Origin: Scenedesmus sp. ARA3
Lineage: Eukaryota > Chlorophyta > Chlorophyceae > Sphaeropleales > Scenedesmaceae
Reading direction: 5' to 3'
NCBI GenBank assembly: GCA_004335835.1
Contig: RWJK01001250.1
Span: forward strand, 1 to 64,000
Length of the DNA stretch: 64,000 nt
Part shown: positions 28,896-41,478 of the stretch, in pieces
How positions within the stretch are numbered: the stretch's first letter is position 1
Layout of the letters: each line of letters starts with the position of its first letter
Position numbers and translations under genes: made by a program
Notes under the pieces: generated by a model
Told to the model about the DNA's origin: nothing
The model's input: only the letters and a program-made list of their open reading frames with translations
Database searches by the model: none

Positions 28896-30948
28896 CCCAG
28901 CAGCAGCATGATGAGCAGCAATGGCGGCAGTGAAGCCTAGCAAGCTACAGCTGAAAGCCTAAGTCACTGTGCTGGCTTGGCAAACATGCTGTAGCTGTGC
29001 AAACAATCTGACACCCAAGCCACTTCTCGATACAGTGAGCATCACACAACAGTACTGCATAACATGTTTCCATGACAGTGTGTGTGACGCTCACACAACA
29101 GTACAGCACAACATATTTCCATAACAGTGTGTTGCTTCCACCTGCTCCATGAGTTTGTTCACTGCCAGGTTGGGGTGACAACTATGCCTGGTAGGTACAA
29201 AGCAGTGTTTAAGTAAGTGTTACGTAACAGTGCATCATCACCTGCTCCATGAGCTTGTTCACTGCAGGGTTGGGGTGCCGGTGGAAGACCGCCCACATGG
29301 CATCACACCCTGCCTTGTTCAGCTCCTGGTCATGTAAGCAGCTGGCCAGCTCTGGCAGGCACGACTCGTCACCCACTTCACCTGCAACACAATGAAGGGT
29401 GCAGCACAACAGCAAACATAGCTTCGGCGTTTGAGGTTGAGGTGCAGTTGCATACCGCTCAGTGCTGTCACCTAGCTCCTGGTCATGTAGGCAGCTGGCC
29501 AGCTCTAGCAGGCATGACTCGTCGCCCACTTCACCTAACGATGGTAGGCGGCAGGCAGCAGAGTAGAGACATGGCTACAGGGTGTTGACAGTGTGGTCAG
29601 GCACTGAACACCAAAACTTTGCACTACTGTAGAGAGCCATTTGTGAGGGACTCTGGCAGGCACGACTCGTCACCCACTTCACCAACAACACATTGCAGTT
29701 GCAGGGGCAGCGCAAAAGGCGGCATAGCTTGATCGGCATGCAGGAGCGTGCCTGCAGGAAGTGAGCACGATTTGCGATATTTATTCAGATTGGCAATCTT
29801 ATAGAGCGTCCAATGGGCATGGCTCAGGCTGTCGCCAAACTGCTGCAGCAGCACACGTTGCTTGCTCACCTAGCGCGCTGACTGCTGCTCGCCGCTCTGC
29901 TGCGTTGCTGCTGCTCAGCTTTGCTACCTGCGCCAGCATGTACTGCTGCACAGGCGGCAGCTGCTGCTTCAGTGCCTGCAAACATGTGCACAAACAGCAG
30001 CTTCAACGCCACTGATTCTTTGGGATGTTGGTGAAGGAAACACTGGGCTGGGTCGCAAAGTTAAATGCTGACTGCCAGCTACCAACACAAAGTCTGCCTA
30101 GCTGGCTCGCCAGATGTGTGTCTACCATACAGTAGCATTTGCGCAGCGGCCTTAGCATCACAAGCTGCTGCTGTGAGAAAGCATACAAGCTGCTGCCAGT
30201 GGAGCAGCTGCTGCAGTGACCAAGCTGCACAGGCACACTAGAACATAGATGCAACCGCTGCTTGAGTCATCTTTATCAAAACTGTTCTCAGCTGTGGCTG
30301 TGCAACTGCTGCTGTGGCTGCAACGGACTCACGTCTGCCCTCTCCTTCAGCTGCTGGGCTGCTGCATAGTCCTCCTGCGCTACAGCTGTACTGAGTTGGC
30401 TGCAGGAAATGAAGGTGTCAACCGCAACAGCGAGCAGGAAACAGGTGATGTAAGGTTTGAAAATGCGCGGTGTGCACAACTTGCAGGAGACCTGTTAAAC
30501 ACTGAACAACCACACCAACTGTAAACGGCTAATGCTGAAGGGTGGGATAGCAAGCCAGGTCACGTAGAGCATGCGCAAGAGCAAAATGCACATCACGTTT
30601 CAGTGCAACCTAAAGTTATCTCCATTTGCAGCACAGCACAACATAGTTGGCGCACCTCTTCAGGAGGTTGAGCTGCTGCAGCAATGCTTCTGTGTCCTGC
30701 AAGGCTGATGCTGTGGGATGTGCATCATCTGGCGCTGAGTCAAAGATAACACCTCGGTCAACTTGTGGCACTTCATTCCCGCTGCTTGCTTCACTGCCTG
30801 CAGCTTTGCTACGCTGCTTGTGTCTCTGCTGTTGCCTTCTGCGTAGTCCAGTGTGCCATGGCTGTTGCTGCTGTACTGCTGAGGCAGTTGGAGCCCCAAA
30901 GCGCCTGATGCATGGCCTCAGCTGCGTTTGAGTTGTGAATGGAAGCAT
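28047..30948 (-). CDS. UVR-motif plus TPR-repeat protein, probably organelle-targeted
   Basis: Six exons: 30656-30948, 30333-30399, 29870-29975, 29242-29381, 28760-28858 and 28047-28322, giving 326 residues in frame. The first ATG on the frame starts a leader rich in Gln/Arg (MLPFTTQTQLRPCIRRFGAP) that resembles a transit peptide. Next come an acidic linker, a UVR motif (LSTAVAQEDYAAAQQLKERA, the UvrB/UvrC interaction helix pair also found in plastid proteins), a helical middle (MLAQVAKLSSSNAAERRAAV; LASCLHDQEL), and at least two TPR units (HNKRATLLYLMHRYEESIEV; AASGMGMCHLQLEDHPAALA then FQRALAINP). TPRs bind partner proteins. The precise role is unknown. Exons 4, 5 and 6 have edge copies nearby. 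Confidence 0.85.
28452..28502 (-). repeat. Copy of the 3' edge of TPR-gene exon 5 (distal)
   Basis: Repeats the bases encoding CKLEPSFAE and the GTGAG donor inside intron 5, together with nearby CTG-rich sequence. Confidence 0.85.
28634..28685 (-). repeat. Copy of the 3' edge of TPR-gene exon 5 (proximal)
   Basis: Second copy of the bases encoding CKLEPSFAE plus donor, about 120 bases downstream of the real donor at 28760. Confidence 0.85.
28861..28893 (-). repeat. CTG run (gene strand) at the TPR-gene exon 5 acceptor
   Basis: Eleven CAG units on the plus strand, which is a CTG run on the gene strand ending at the acceptor of exon 5. Confidence 0.9.
29135..29180 (-). repeat. Copy of the 3' edge of TPR-gene exon 4
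   Basis: Repeats the bases encoding NPAVNKLMEQ and the donor, about 105 bases downstream of the real end at 29242. Confidence 0.85.
29475..29692 (-). repeat. Two copies of the 5' edge of TPR-gene exon 4
   Basis: Blocks at about 29476-29540 and 29645-29690 repeat the start of exon 4 (GEVGDESCLPE...), upstream of the real exon start at 29381. Confidence 0.85.
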
Positions 30949-31580
30949 GTTGTGCTCTTGCTGGGAACTTAAGGCCACAGCACTGATGCTGTGGCGGTGA
31001 AAAGCAGGAACAAAATTCACCAACAGACAGGCAAGCTTCAAGTGGGTACTGCTTGCCGAGAATTAGGAGGGGTAAACATACTCATATCCACTAGGTTAAG
31101 CATATACAAGGGCGCCTGTGGGATATTTGCGGCCTGCATGGGAGAAAGCAAGCACTGTCAGTGGACCAGGGCTTTGGATTCAAGCTACTGACGGAACAGG
31201 ACGGAGGTAGGTCGCTTCAGCTGCATCTGCAGCATAAACATGCTATTTTCATCTTTCATCTGCTGAAGCAGTCGCGATCACAGCTATATTGCACAGGCAG
31301 AGCTGCACTCCTCCGCCCCTTTCCTCTGTGTCGCGGTCATTTGCACACCGACATATACGGCGTAACAAAGTACACACGTTAGGTGCCAGGATCGCCTGGG
31401 TTCCGTGGTCAGGAAGCCAGACTTTGCTACTTTGCTGTGTGCTTGCCGTGGTGTTCTACCTGCGGCTGAGTTTGCAAATAATACCGTGCAGTGAACAGGT
31501 TTAACGTCTTGTGTAAAGGGCAGCAGAGCAGCGCGTGGGCTGGGGGAGGGTAGCAGCAGTAGCAGCAGGCACTCGTCGCC
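30949..31580. promoter_or_regulatory. Divergent intergenic region between the TPR gene and SF3B6
   Basis: About 630 bases hold both promoters. No TATA box or other motif is convincing. A CAG-rich stretch precedes the SF3B6 ATG. Confidence 0.45.
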
Positions 31581-33266
31581 ATGGCTGCAGCAGCAGTTAG
31601 GCGCCAGGCTCGCCTGCCTCCTGAAGTCAACAGGTGCGTTATCAAACTCATGCAGTGATGCAGTTTTCAGGCCCGCTGAGCCCATGCTTTGTTGCCTGTT
31701 GATGCAGTAGCAGCAGGACAGCTCTGCGCTGCTGCCGCTGATGTGTGCATGCGTGCCTGCATCCTGCTGCTGTTTCCTGCAGGGTCATCTACGTGAGGAA
31801 CCTGCCCTTCAGCATCAGCTCAGAAGAGGTGAGAGTGATGGCATGTGATCATTGCAGTAGACGTGACTGTGCATCTCACCCAGCTGTTGATAGAGCAGCA
31901 CGCTGTGTGCATCAGTCCACGCTTACGCACCATGCGCGGCATGCCTTTGTGCCCATGCTATCAATCGTGGGCGGTTGGCCGCTGATCTTGCTCTTCAGCA
32001 TCAGTCAGAAGAGGTGAACAGCACTGCACGCCATCACACCCAGCTCCAGTGGCCTGACTACACTACAGCAGCAGGCTGTGCGAGTTTGTACAGAGTTCAT
32101 CTGGTTTCGTACACGATCTGCAGCCCTCAGTGTTAATGCTTAGCAGTGCTTCGACAAGTGCACAAACATACCCCGGTCATCAGCCAGGGGGTATACTGGT
32201 ATGATGTATCAAACCTTGTGCTGCCTACCTGCTGCCTGGCTGCCCCTGCAGATGTATGAGCTGTTTGGCAAGTATGGGGCCATCCGGCAGATACGCATGT
32301 GAGTGGCGGTGCAATGAACACAGCCACAGCAGCAGCAGTAGCAGCAACAGCAACAGCAGCAGCAGTGGTTGAGTGATAGCCTTGTAAAAGCAGCGGCAGC
32401 AACACCAGTGGTAGCACTTGCTGACCCTTGCTAGCATGCTGTGCGGTGCCTGTACGTGCCGAGTTCTTCTTCTGGTGGACTGTCAAGCAACCGGTTTCAT
32501 TTGATTGCTGCTTTATCTAGTGGCTGTAGCTGTCACTTACACACGAGTTTCACGGTACATCACATTGCACCACATCCCTGTCTCGCCTGTCGTGTTTTTG
32601 TTGCAGCGGCAACACCAAGGAGACACGCGGCACTGCCTACATAGTGTATGAGGACATCTACGATGCAAAGCAGGTGTGTGGCATGATGATGCGCTTCGTT
32701 TTGTGTTTGAAACATGTAGTCAGTGATATGTCTTTGCACCTGATGTGGTTTATGAGGACATCTATGATGCAAAGCAGGTGTGTGGCATGATGCTGCTGTG
32801 AGTGCCATGCTTTCTTCACTTCACAGCCAGCCGTCGACTTCAGTGTGTTGGCTGCACTGCAAGAGCTATTTGTGGCTGAACACAGCTGGCCACTGTGTGT
32901 CACTCATCGTGCTTAACACTCACCACCTGACCTTGTTCATGCCTCCCTCGTCTCTCTGTTGATCTTTGCTGCAGGCTGCAAGCCAGCTGAGTGGCTTCAA
33001 CGTGCAGAGCTCTTACCAACGCCACTCACATTTCATCTTCATGAACCATGTTCTGTATCCGTTGTCTGTCCGCCTTGCTGCAGGCTGCGGACCACCTGAG
33101 CGGCTTCAACGTGCAGAACCGCTACCTCATCGTGCTCTACTACAACCCCAGCCGCCAGAACAAGAAGAGCAACCTGAAGGACCAGGAAGAAAAGCTGCGG
33201 GCAATGCAGGAGAAGCACGGAGTGGACGGAGAGCAGCATGCCAAGCGAAAAGCAGCCAAGCAGTGA
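31581..33266 (+). CDS. SF3B6: Splicing factor 3B subunit 6 (p14, branch-site contacting RRM protein)
   Basis: Part of the U2 snRNP SF3b complex; it sits next to the branch-point adenosine during pre-mRNA splicing. Five exons: 31581-31633, 31783-31828, 32252-32298, 32607-32673 and 33084-33266, giving 131 residues in frame, close to the human protein's 125. It aligns along its whole length: RLPPEVNRVIYVRNLPFSIS (RNP2 IYVRNL), EEMYELFGKYGAIRQIRIGN, TKETRGTAYIVYEDIYDAKQ (RNP1 RGTAYIVY), DHLSGFNVQNRYLIVLYYNP, then a basic tail EKHGVDGEQHAKRKAAKQ. The start is the first ATG and gives the usual short N-terminus. Edge copies of exons 2, 4 and 5 lie in the introns, and the coding tail is repeated downstream. 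Confidence 0.97.
31993..32020 (+). repeat. Copy of the 3' edge of SF3B6 exon 2
   Basis: Repeats CTTCAGCATCAG and CAGAAGAGGTGA, the exon end and donor, about 190 bases downstream of the original. Confidence 0.75.
32748..32790 (+). repeat. Copy of the 3' edge of SF3B6 exon 4
   Basis: Repeats the bases encoding YEDIYDAKQ plus GTGTGTGGCATGATG, about 110 bases downstream of the original donor. Confidence 0.88.
32968..33020 (+). repeat. Copy of the 5' edge of SF3B6 exon 5
   Basis: Repeats the acceptor and the bases encoding A..LSGFNVQ, about 110 bases upstream of the real exon start at 33084. Confidence 0.88.
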
Positions 33267-33334
33267 GCCTGCAACGCTGCATGATCTGCTGCTGCGGGGG
33301 CGGCGGCGGCAGCTGGTTAGCGCAGTCGAGCACT

Positions 33335-33700
33335 GCAGGAGACGCATGGCGTGGATGGGGAGCAGCATGCCAAGCCAAAAGCAGCCAAGCAGTGACAGGT
33401 TGCGGCTTCTGGTTAGCGCTGTCAAGGGCTGCAGCACCATGGCGTGGACGGCAAGCAGCACGCAAAGCCGAAAGCAGCCCAATTACCTGGCTGCTGCCTC
33501 TGCTGCTGGGCAGACTGGCATAGAGGCAAGCAGCAGGCGAAGTCAACACTCGTCAAGCAGTGGCACAGCAGCAACATTCTGCTGCTACTGCTGTTTGGTT
33601 TGGCACTCCAGGGCTGGACCAGGTTGGAGAGCATGTCAAGCTCACAGTGGCCAAGCAGTGGCAGTTGGCGGCTGCTGGCTAGCGCTGTCAAGGGCTGCAG
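33335..33700 (+). repeat. Tandem degenerate copies of the SF3B6 coding tail
   Basis: The tail HGVDGEQHAKRKAAKQ recurs in altered form at about 33345-33395 and 33437-33480 and more faintly at about 33515-33565 and near 33680. The phrase CAAGGGCTGCAGCA repeats at 33422 and 33687. Confidence 0.8.
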
Positions 33701-34830
33701 CAGCAGCGCCCGCTTTCCAGTTGCAAGTTGCAGCGATCAGCTGCTGCAATTGCAGCCTTGCAAGGCGTTATAACAGCTGCAGGAGGACTGTAGAGGGCTT
33801 GCATATGGCAAGCTCGGGACAGCCATATGTGATTAAGCCCAGATGCACTGCAGTTGGGTGGCTTGCAGTCAGCCTTACCATAGCGCAGCAATGACTTTGT
33901 TGCAGGGCACCCCCGCAGCTGAGAGCATAAAAGTCTCAAGCGCTGAGCTGTAGATGAGCGCAGTATGATGTTTTCTTCAGAGGCGGTTTATGTTTTGGCT
34001 GTGTCATGCACTGTGTGTGCAGCGCTGTCAAGTACAGTAGCAGGATCGGCACCACAAGGCTTTGGTGCTGGTGTGTGTTGCTGGCGGTTGAAAACCCTGG
34101 TTGGAGAATGGGCGTGGTCTTGCACACCATTGCGGCGGCAGGTCATTTTGTTTTGCAGCGCCAGCTGCATTGTTATCTCAAATGGCTCTGTTTATCGTAG
34201 ATGCTTTTGCAGCAGTGCTTCAGCAATGGCACAGCACGGCAGCCCAGCTGCTTGCAGCCGAAGCCCTGCCCGGCTGGCAATGTCTTTTTCTTAAGCATGT
34301 ATTACTGGCATGTGCGGTCGGGATTCAGAAGCAATGTAACTCATTGTCAGCATGGTGAATCCTGTTGTTGTTCTGGAGTAAGCAGCAACACAGACTGCCT
34401 CGAATCCTTTGAATCACATGCTGCCACATGCGCCAGCCTGCCCGGCCATTCAACAGCAGAGCATCACTACTGCAAGGAGAAGCAACAGCACCTGCTGATG
34501 AACAACACACCTCCAACTAGCGTGCTTGAACGCGTTGCTTATCGTCTGCCCCAACAGAATGGGCAGACGACTTACAATGATGAGTAGGGCTTTACACCAG
34601 CAGCACCTGACAAGTAACTTGTCATGCCAGCCTAGCTGTTCCACCCAAACGCAAGGTGCGCTGTTTTCTGGCTGACAATCCTATGCCTCGTGTGTTGTGC
34701 GGTCACTGCCAGCAACCGGATACGTAGTAGCGTGTTCAAGCGCCAGATCACCGCCGGCCAGGTCACCACGCCTGATTCACCGTTATTGAAAAATCATCAA
34801 AAGTTCTTTCTAGTTTAGGTTTTCGGCACC
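33701..34830. other. Intergenic between SF3B6 and TIM23
   Basis: About 1.1 kb with no recognisable gene. It holds the distal SF3B6 3' flank and the TIM23 promoter. Open frames up to 128 codons here lack protein-like features. Confidence 0.45.
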
Positions 34831-35485
34831 ATGGGGTTGCTAGACATATTGGGCGGCCGTGATAGGAACGCACAGCGAGAGCCAGAGGAGGAAGCACCAG
34901 CAGCAGCAGAACCCACGACATCTTCATCAACTAGAGAGATGCTGCGCGATCCAGCTGCTTCGCTGGGAGGCTTCGAACCCCCAAACAGGTATAGCAGTAA
35001 CCCAGCAGCAGCAGCCTCTGGTGCCTGCAAATGCAACCTGGGGCACGATCATATGGATGATGAAGCAGCTGCTAATGCAACTTTGGGGAATCACGAGTGC
35101 AATTGTATCACATCAACACCAGTTGACAGCTGCAATGCACTTGTAAAGTGGAGTGCAGCAGGTTTGTGCATGCCCACCACTGCAGCAACACCAATGAGCT
35201 GTGCAACCACGGCAGCGCATGATGCAGTTGAAAGCAGCCAAAACATTGTAAAAAGGTCGTCATTGTGAACTCTTATGCAGCACAGATGTAACCGCATGCA
35301 GTGCATACTCACATGCCCACATGTTCCACATGCACAGCTTGTGCTGTACGTTGGATGCACTCACGCATGTCTGGTTGTACACCACTTCTGCGCTGCGCCA
35401 CCACACAGGCACACAACAAACCAACTGAAGTCAGCAATAGCGGTCGTACATACACCTTTTGACCTGGCTACTGCTTCTACTGCTC

Positions 35486-35516
<31 letters not shown>

Positions 35517-36702
35517 TGCCACGTGTTTGTCCTGCAGGCTGTACGATCCATATGCCGACATATCGACAGCAATGGGCGGCAGGCGAGCAGCGTTCCAGCT
35601 GCCGGAGGGGCCAGAGTTTGTGTTTCAGGAAGAGGCAGCAGCGCGGCGGCGAGGCTGGACAGAGAACTTGCAGTTCTACACAGGCATAGGGTACCTTGGA
35701 GGTGCGCTGCTACGCAGCGGCTAGCATGTGCAGACATGGCCACACCTTTGTCGCTTTGCAAGCTTGAGAGTGCGCTGTGCTTTCCTTGCATGGTGCGCAT
35801 TACTGGGCTGATTGATTACGTTTCTGATAGCGTAAGCTTGGTATGCAGCAGCATTGTTCTGTGTGGTGCGGTTTTGCGCTAGGAGCGTGGTTGGCCATTG
35901 CAGCCAGCAACGTCATTGAGGCCACTGCGCTTGCAGCAGCAACAGCACAAACAGCTTGCCCCGTCGATTGCAGTGTTCTGCTGCTGTGACTGGTGGAAGG
36001 GTATCGCTGTAGCTCAGCCCCAGTGGCGCTCTGCCCCAAAATCCAATCAGGCAACACATGCTCCTCGCCAGCTTTGCTGCTTCACATTAGGTCACCCCAA
36101 GGCCTTGATCCAGCCTTTCACACATGCTGAAGTTTCTGCGTCAACTTACCATATTCTGTGTCGCAGGTGGTGCGACAGGCTTTGCCATAGGCGGCTACCG
36201 CTACCTCAACCTGCCTGCTGACCCCGCCTTCAGCACAGCCAAGCTCAAGGCAAACAGGCTCATCAACACATCAGGTGAGCTGCAGGCAGGCTGTGTGTCG
36301 TACTTGCTGTGCTGCCAGTGCTGCACGGTACAAGGCAGGCAGTGCAGGAATACAGTAAAACCTCGAAGTAACGACACTTGAAGTAACGACTTTCGCATAG
36401 TAACGACACTTCAGGCTGTCCCGTAAGTGCCTGAAGTGCCGCAAAACTGTCGCGAAGTAACGACAAACACATAGTAACGACAATTTAGGCTGTCCCCAGT
36501 GGTGTCGTTACTTCGAGGTTTTACTGTAGTAGGATGTGTGCATGGAATTCTGTGCTTCTTTTTGCCGGACTGCTGTTGCTGTTGGTGCTGCTGCTGTTGT
36601 TGCAGGCTTTCTTGAGAACCGCATGGCGTGCAGCTCGGCCATTCTTTGGCTGTACTTATCAACATGATGTGACCTTGCTGCTGCTGCTGATGATGATGAT
36701 GA

Positions 36703-36737
<35 letters not shown>

Positions 36738-36813
36738 TGCAGGCTCGCTTGGGAAGCGTATGGCGTGCAGCTCAGCCATTCTTGGGCTGTACTCCTGAAC
36801 ATGCTGTGACGTC

Positions 36814-36848
<35 letters not shown>

Positions 36849-37451
36849 AGGCTCGCTTGGGAAGCGCATGGCGTGCAGCTCAGCCATTCTTGGGCTGTAC
36901 TTCTCCACCAGTGAGAGCTACATTGGCTACCTGGCTGATGGGCGGGTGCCTGATGAGGCGTGCACAGTAGCAGCAGGTGGGTGGGGGCACAACAGCAGCA
37001 GCCATTGCACATGTCTGCACCTGTGTTGTTCCTGGATGTTGGGTGCTAACACGTGTACGTGTGAAGGTCCAAATCAGGCGTTAGCTGGGAGAGGGCTGTC
37101 ACGTCAGGGGTTGTGCATCACTTGCCGTTGGCACCACACATGCATCCAAATTCAATCACTCTATGGAACTTCCTGCCTGTCTACACACCACAGCTGATGG
37201 CATGCTATTTGGATGCAACGGCGTGTCGCTGCGTGCTGCAGTATCGGGTTACGCCAAGGCTTGGCTCTGCGGCAAACCGAGTACTGTGCCTGTCCCGCTG
37301 CTGCTGGTGGTGATACTGTCCTGCAGGTTTCTTTGCAGCAGGCCTGTTCAGGTCGGTACGCGGGCCAAAGGCAGCAGCTATAGCAGGAACAGTGGGAGCA
37401 GTGGCAGCTGGCGGCCTGGCAGCAGCACGGCAGTACTTCCCTAGCCTATAA
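34831..37451 (+). CDS. TIM23: Mitochondrial inner membrane translocase subunit TIM23
   Basis: TIM23 forms the core of the presequence translocase of the inner membrane. Five exons: 34831-34988, 35538-35701, 36167-36274, 36851-36976 and 37327-37451, giving 226 residues in frame. The N-terminal part is hydrophilic (MGLLDILGGRDRNAQ onward). It is followed by the conserved LYDPYADI and LPEGPEFVFQEEAAARRRGW, then ENLQFYTGIGYLGGGATGFA, where the Tim17/22/23 domain begins. ANRLINTSG, MACSSAILGLYFSTSESYIG and the final glycine-rich helix (GPKAAAIAGTVGAVAAGGLA) complete the four-helix domain. There is no cleavable presequence, as expected. Intron 3 holds a MITE and two copies of the exon 4 start. Introns 1 and 3 end in CTG-rich runs. 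Confidence 0.93.
36353..36526. mobile_element. 174-bp MITE with pogo-like terminal inverted repeats
   Basis: The ends are perfect 25-bp inverted repeats starting CAGTAAAACCTCGAAGTAAC, and TA flanks each side (36351-36352 and 36527-36528) as target duplication. The TIR start resembles those of pogo/Tigger elements of the Tc1/mariner group. Inside, AGTAACGAC recurs several times in direct orientation. There is no coding capacity, so it is non-autonomous. It sits in intron 3 of TIM23. Confidence 0.9.
36600..36812 (+). repeat. Two copies of the 5' edge of TIM23 exon 4
   Basis: Blocks at about 36602-36660 and 36738-36810 repeat the acceptor and the bases encoding MACSSAIL.LY, upstream of the real exon 4 at 36851. 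Each is preceded by its own CTG run. Confidence 0.88.
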
Positions 37452-38421
37452 AGGCAGCAGCAGCAGCATTTGTGGCAGCAGCTGCAGTAGCAGCTGTTGG
37501 TGTGATGATCAAGGTGGCTTTCATTGGCGTGCCATTGCTGGCCGTTAGTGTCAAAATTGTAGCCAGCAAGTAACAGCGGACCAGATGGATGCATGGGGCA
37601 CTGCTGTGTTGCAGTGTGTGCTATTCAGTGCGCTTGCAGTGGACCGTCAGGGCGGGACACGATAACTGGCATGGCTAACGCCTGTTTGAATTGGCGATGC
37701 CTGCACTGATCTAGCAAGTGCCAGGCTTGCTACTTGCAGCGTCTGCAAGGGATGTGTTGCAAGCAGTAGCTGTGGGGAGCCCCCAGCCATTGTGTATGAT
37801 GCATCCGATGCTGAGTCAGCAGCGACTTGCAGGTAGCACTTGCTCGCTGGTGACGCAGCATAGCGCCTTCATGGTATCTCATGGAAGTTCATCTGGACAC
37901 CTAGCATATGTCTGAGCAGACAGATAGCGGACCAGCGTGTTTTCACGATGTCTTCGGATGTCCTTGGATAATTGACCTGCTTGCACGTTGTACCAATTGA
38001 ATACACATGGTGCCACATCAGTCTGCTCTACCGCCCCCATGTACCAGGCTGTGGTGTTTGCTGTGAACACTGCAGCAGCTCGTAACGAATTCTCTGCTAT
38101 CTTTCCGACGTTGCGACCAGCAGCATTGCAGCGGAATTGCGCGGTCACTGCAACGTTTGTTATCAAACAGTTGTCTTGTCACTCCCGTAGCCGCGTTCAG
38201 CACTTCCCGTGCCTGGTGGCTGCGGACTTCCACAACTTTGCAACATGTTGTTGATCAGTTGAATTTGGGGTTTTCATAGCGCTTGCCTGCAGCAAGTCAG
38301 CTGCTACGGAAGTTCTCTTACCACAAGTTCACCGCAGCATCAACATCATCCATCATGGCCCGGTTTTGATGAAGGATACAGGAATTTGATGAAAGTATTC
38401 GATCATTGCCGGATCGCGATC
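37452..38421. other. Intergenic between TIM23 and the metalloprotease gene
   Basis: About 970 bases, no gene recognised. It holds a 32-base dispersed repeat at 37970-38001 that recurs near 56.5 kb. Confidence 0.45.
37970..38001 (+). repeat. Dispersed 32-base repeat (copy 1)
   Basis: Contains TGCTTGCACGTTGTACCAAT, flanked by ATTGACC and TGAATA. The same stretch with two substitutions is at 56484-56515. It may be a scrap of an old mobile element. Confidence 0.6.
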
Positions 38422-40396
<1,975 letters not shown>

Positions 40397-41478
40397 GCAG
40401 GACAGCACGTTAGGGTTGAGTTCAACCGCGTGGCTGGAGGCTAATGTCAAAACACAAAGAGGGCTGCCAAGTCTGTTATTTCAGGTTGCAGTAGCTGCAG
40501 CTAGGCTGCGAGTTACTGTGGACGTGGTGGTTTACAGCAAAGAAATGCAGCAGTGAATTTCCTGTTGTGAATGCTGTTTGCCTGCTGTACTTGCTTGCAG
40601 CAGCTGTGAACGTTTGGCATGCTCGATGCAGCTGCAGAACAAAATGATGTCTTCGTGCTTCTTGAAATTGAGAAAGAACGATGCGGACAGTGTGATGATG
40701 CTGACACATGTGTTGGGCTGGAATTGGCATAGTGGTTGGTTTGCAGGCCATTGATATGCAACAGCAAGAACTTTGTTGATTGGTCAAGTGCTAGATAATG
40801 TTGCGGCTTCAGAGCAGATCTGCTGGTGTGCTGCTGATGAAGCAAGCGGTCACCGGGTGTATGTCGGCCGTACGAGTTTGTTGGTGTGCAACAAGCAACA
40901 CTCAATGAGAAATGTGATGGTACATACATACAAATTTACCCTGTGTTATTGAGTGCGCACTATGCTGCTGTTTTTGATGCTGGTGGGTGGCAGACTGCAG
41001 CACAGCTGTGCTGGCGCCGCACCCCCAATGAATTTTCCATCTCCAATGTTTGGGGGAAGCTGATGTGCCTGCTGCGGCAGTCAAATGCTCACGTTACATG
41101 CATTAGATTGAGTTTTCATTGATTTTACGTTTCGCGCAGCAGATATACTGGGACCCAGCTGCAACCTGATGCGGTCAACCCGGCAGTCAATCTGCCAGCA
41201 CTGCTGTCAGCGGATGACTGATCTCTTTTGCCAGCGAGCTACGATGAAGGACACTCGATTGGTAAAAGTATCTGCGTCACTTTTCCATGCCATATTCATG
41301 CCTTCAACGTTGCTTCAAGGCTCAACGGAGCTTGTACGCGCGCGTAAACTTGTCATGACAGTGTCCTGCCTTTTCCACCTCTTCGTTTCAATAAAGCACG
41401 CGTTTACCTGATATCCTCACTGCAAAAGGCGGGGTTGAAATCGTGAACGTGTGCTCCCGGGCTTGTGCCTTCTGTCAG
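40397..41478. other. Intergenic between the metalloprotease and IFT70 genes
   Basis: About 1.1 kb. No gene, repeat family or motif recognised. Confidence 0.45.

Noticed and set aside
33238..33894. Plus-strand frame of 218 codons after SF3B6
   Set aside because: It is built from the tandem copies of the SF3B6 tail in a shifted frame; no family character.
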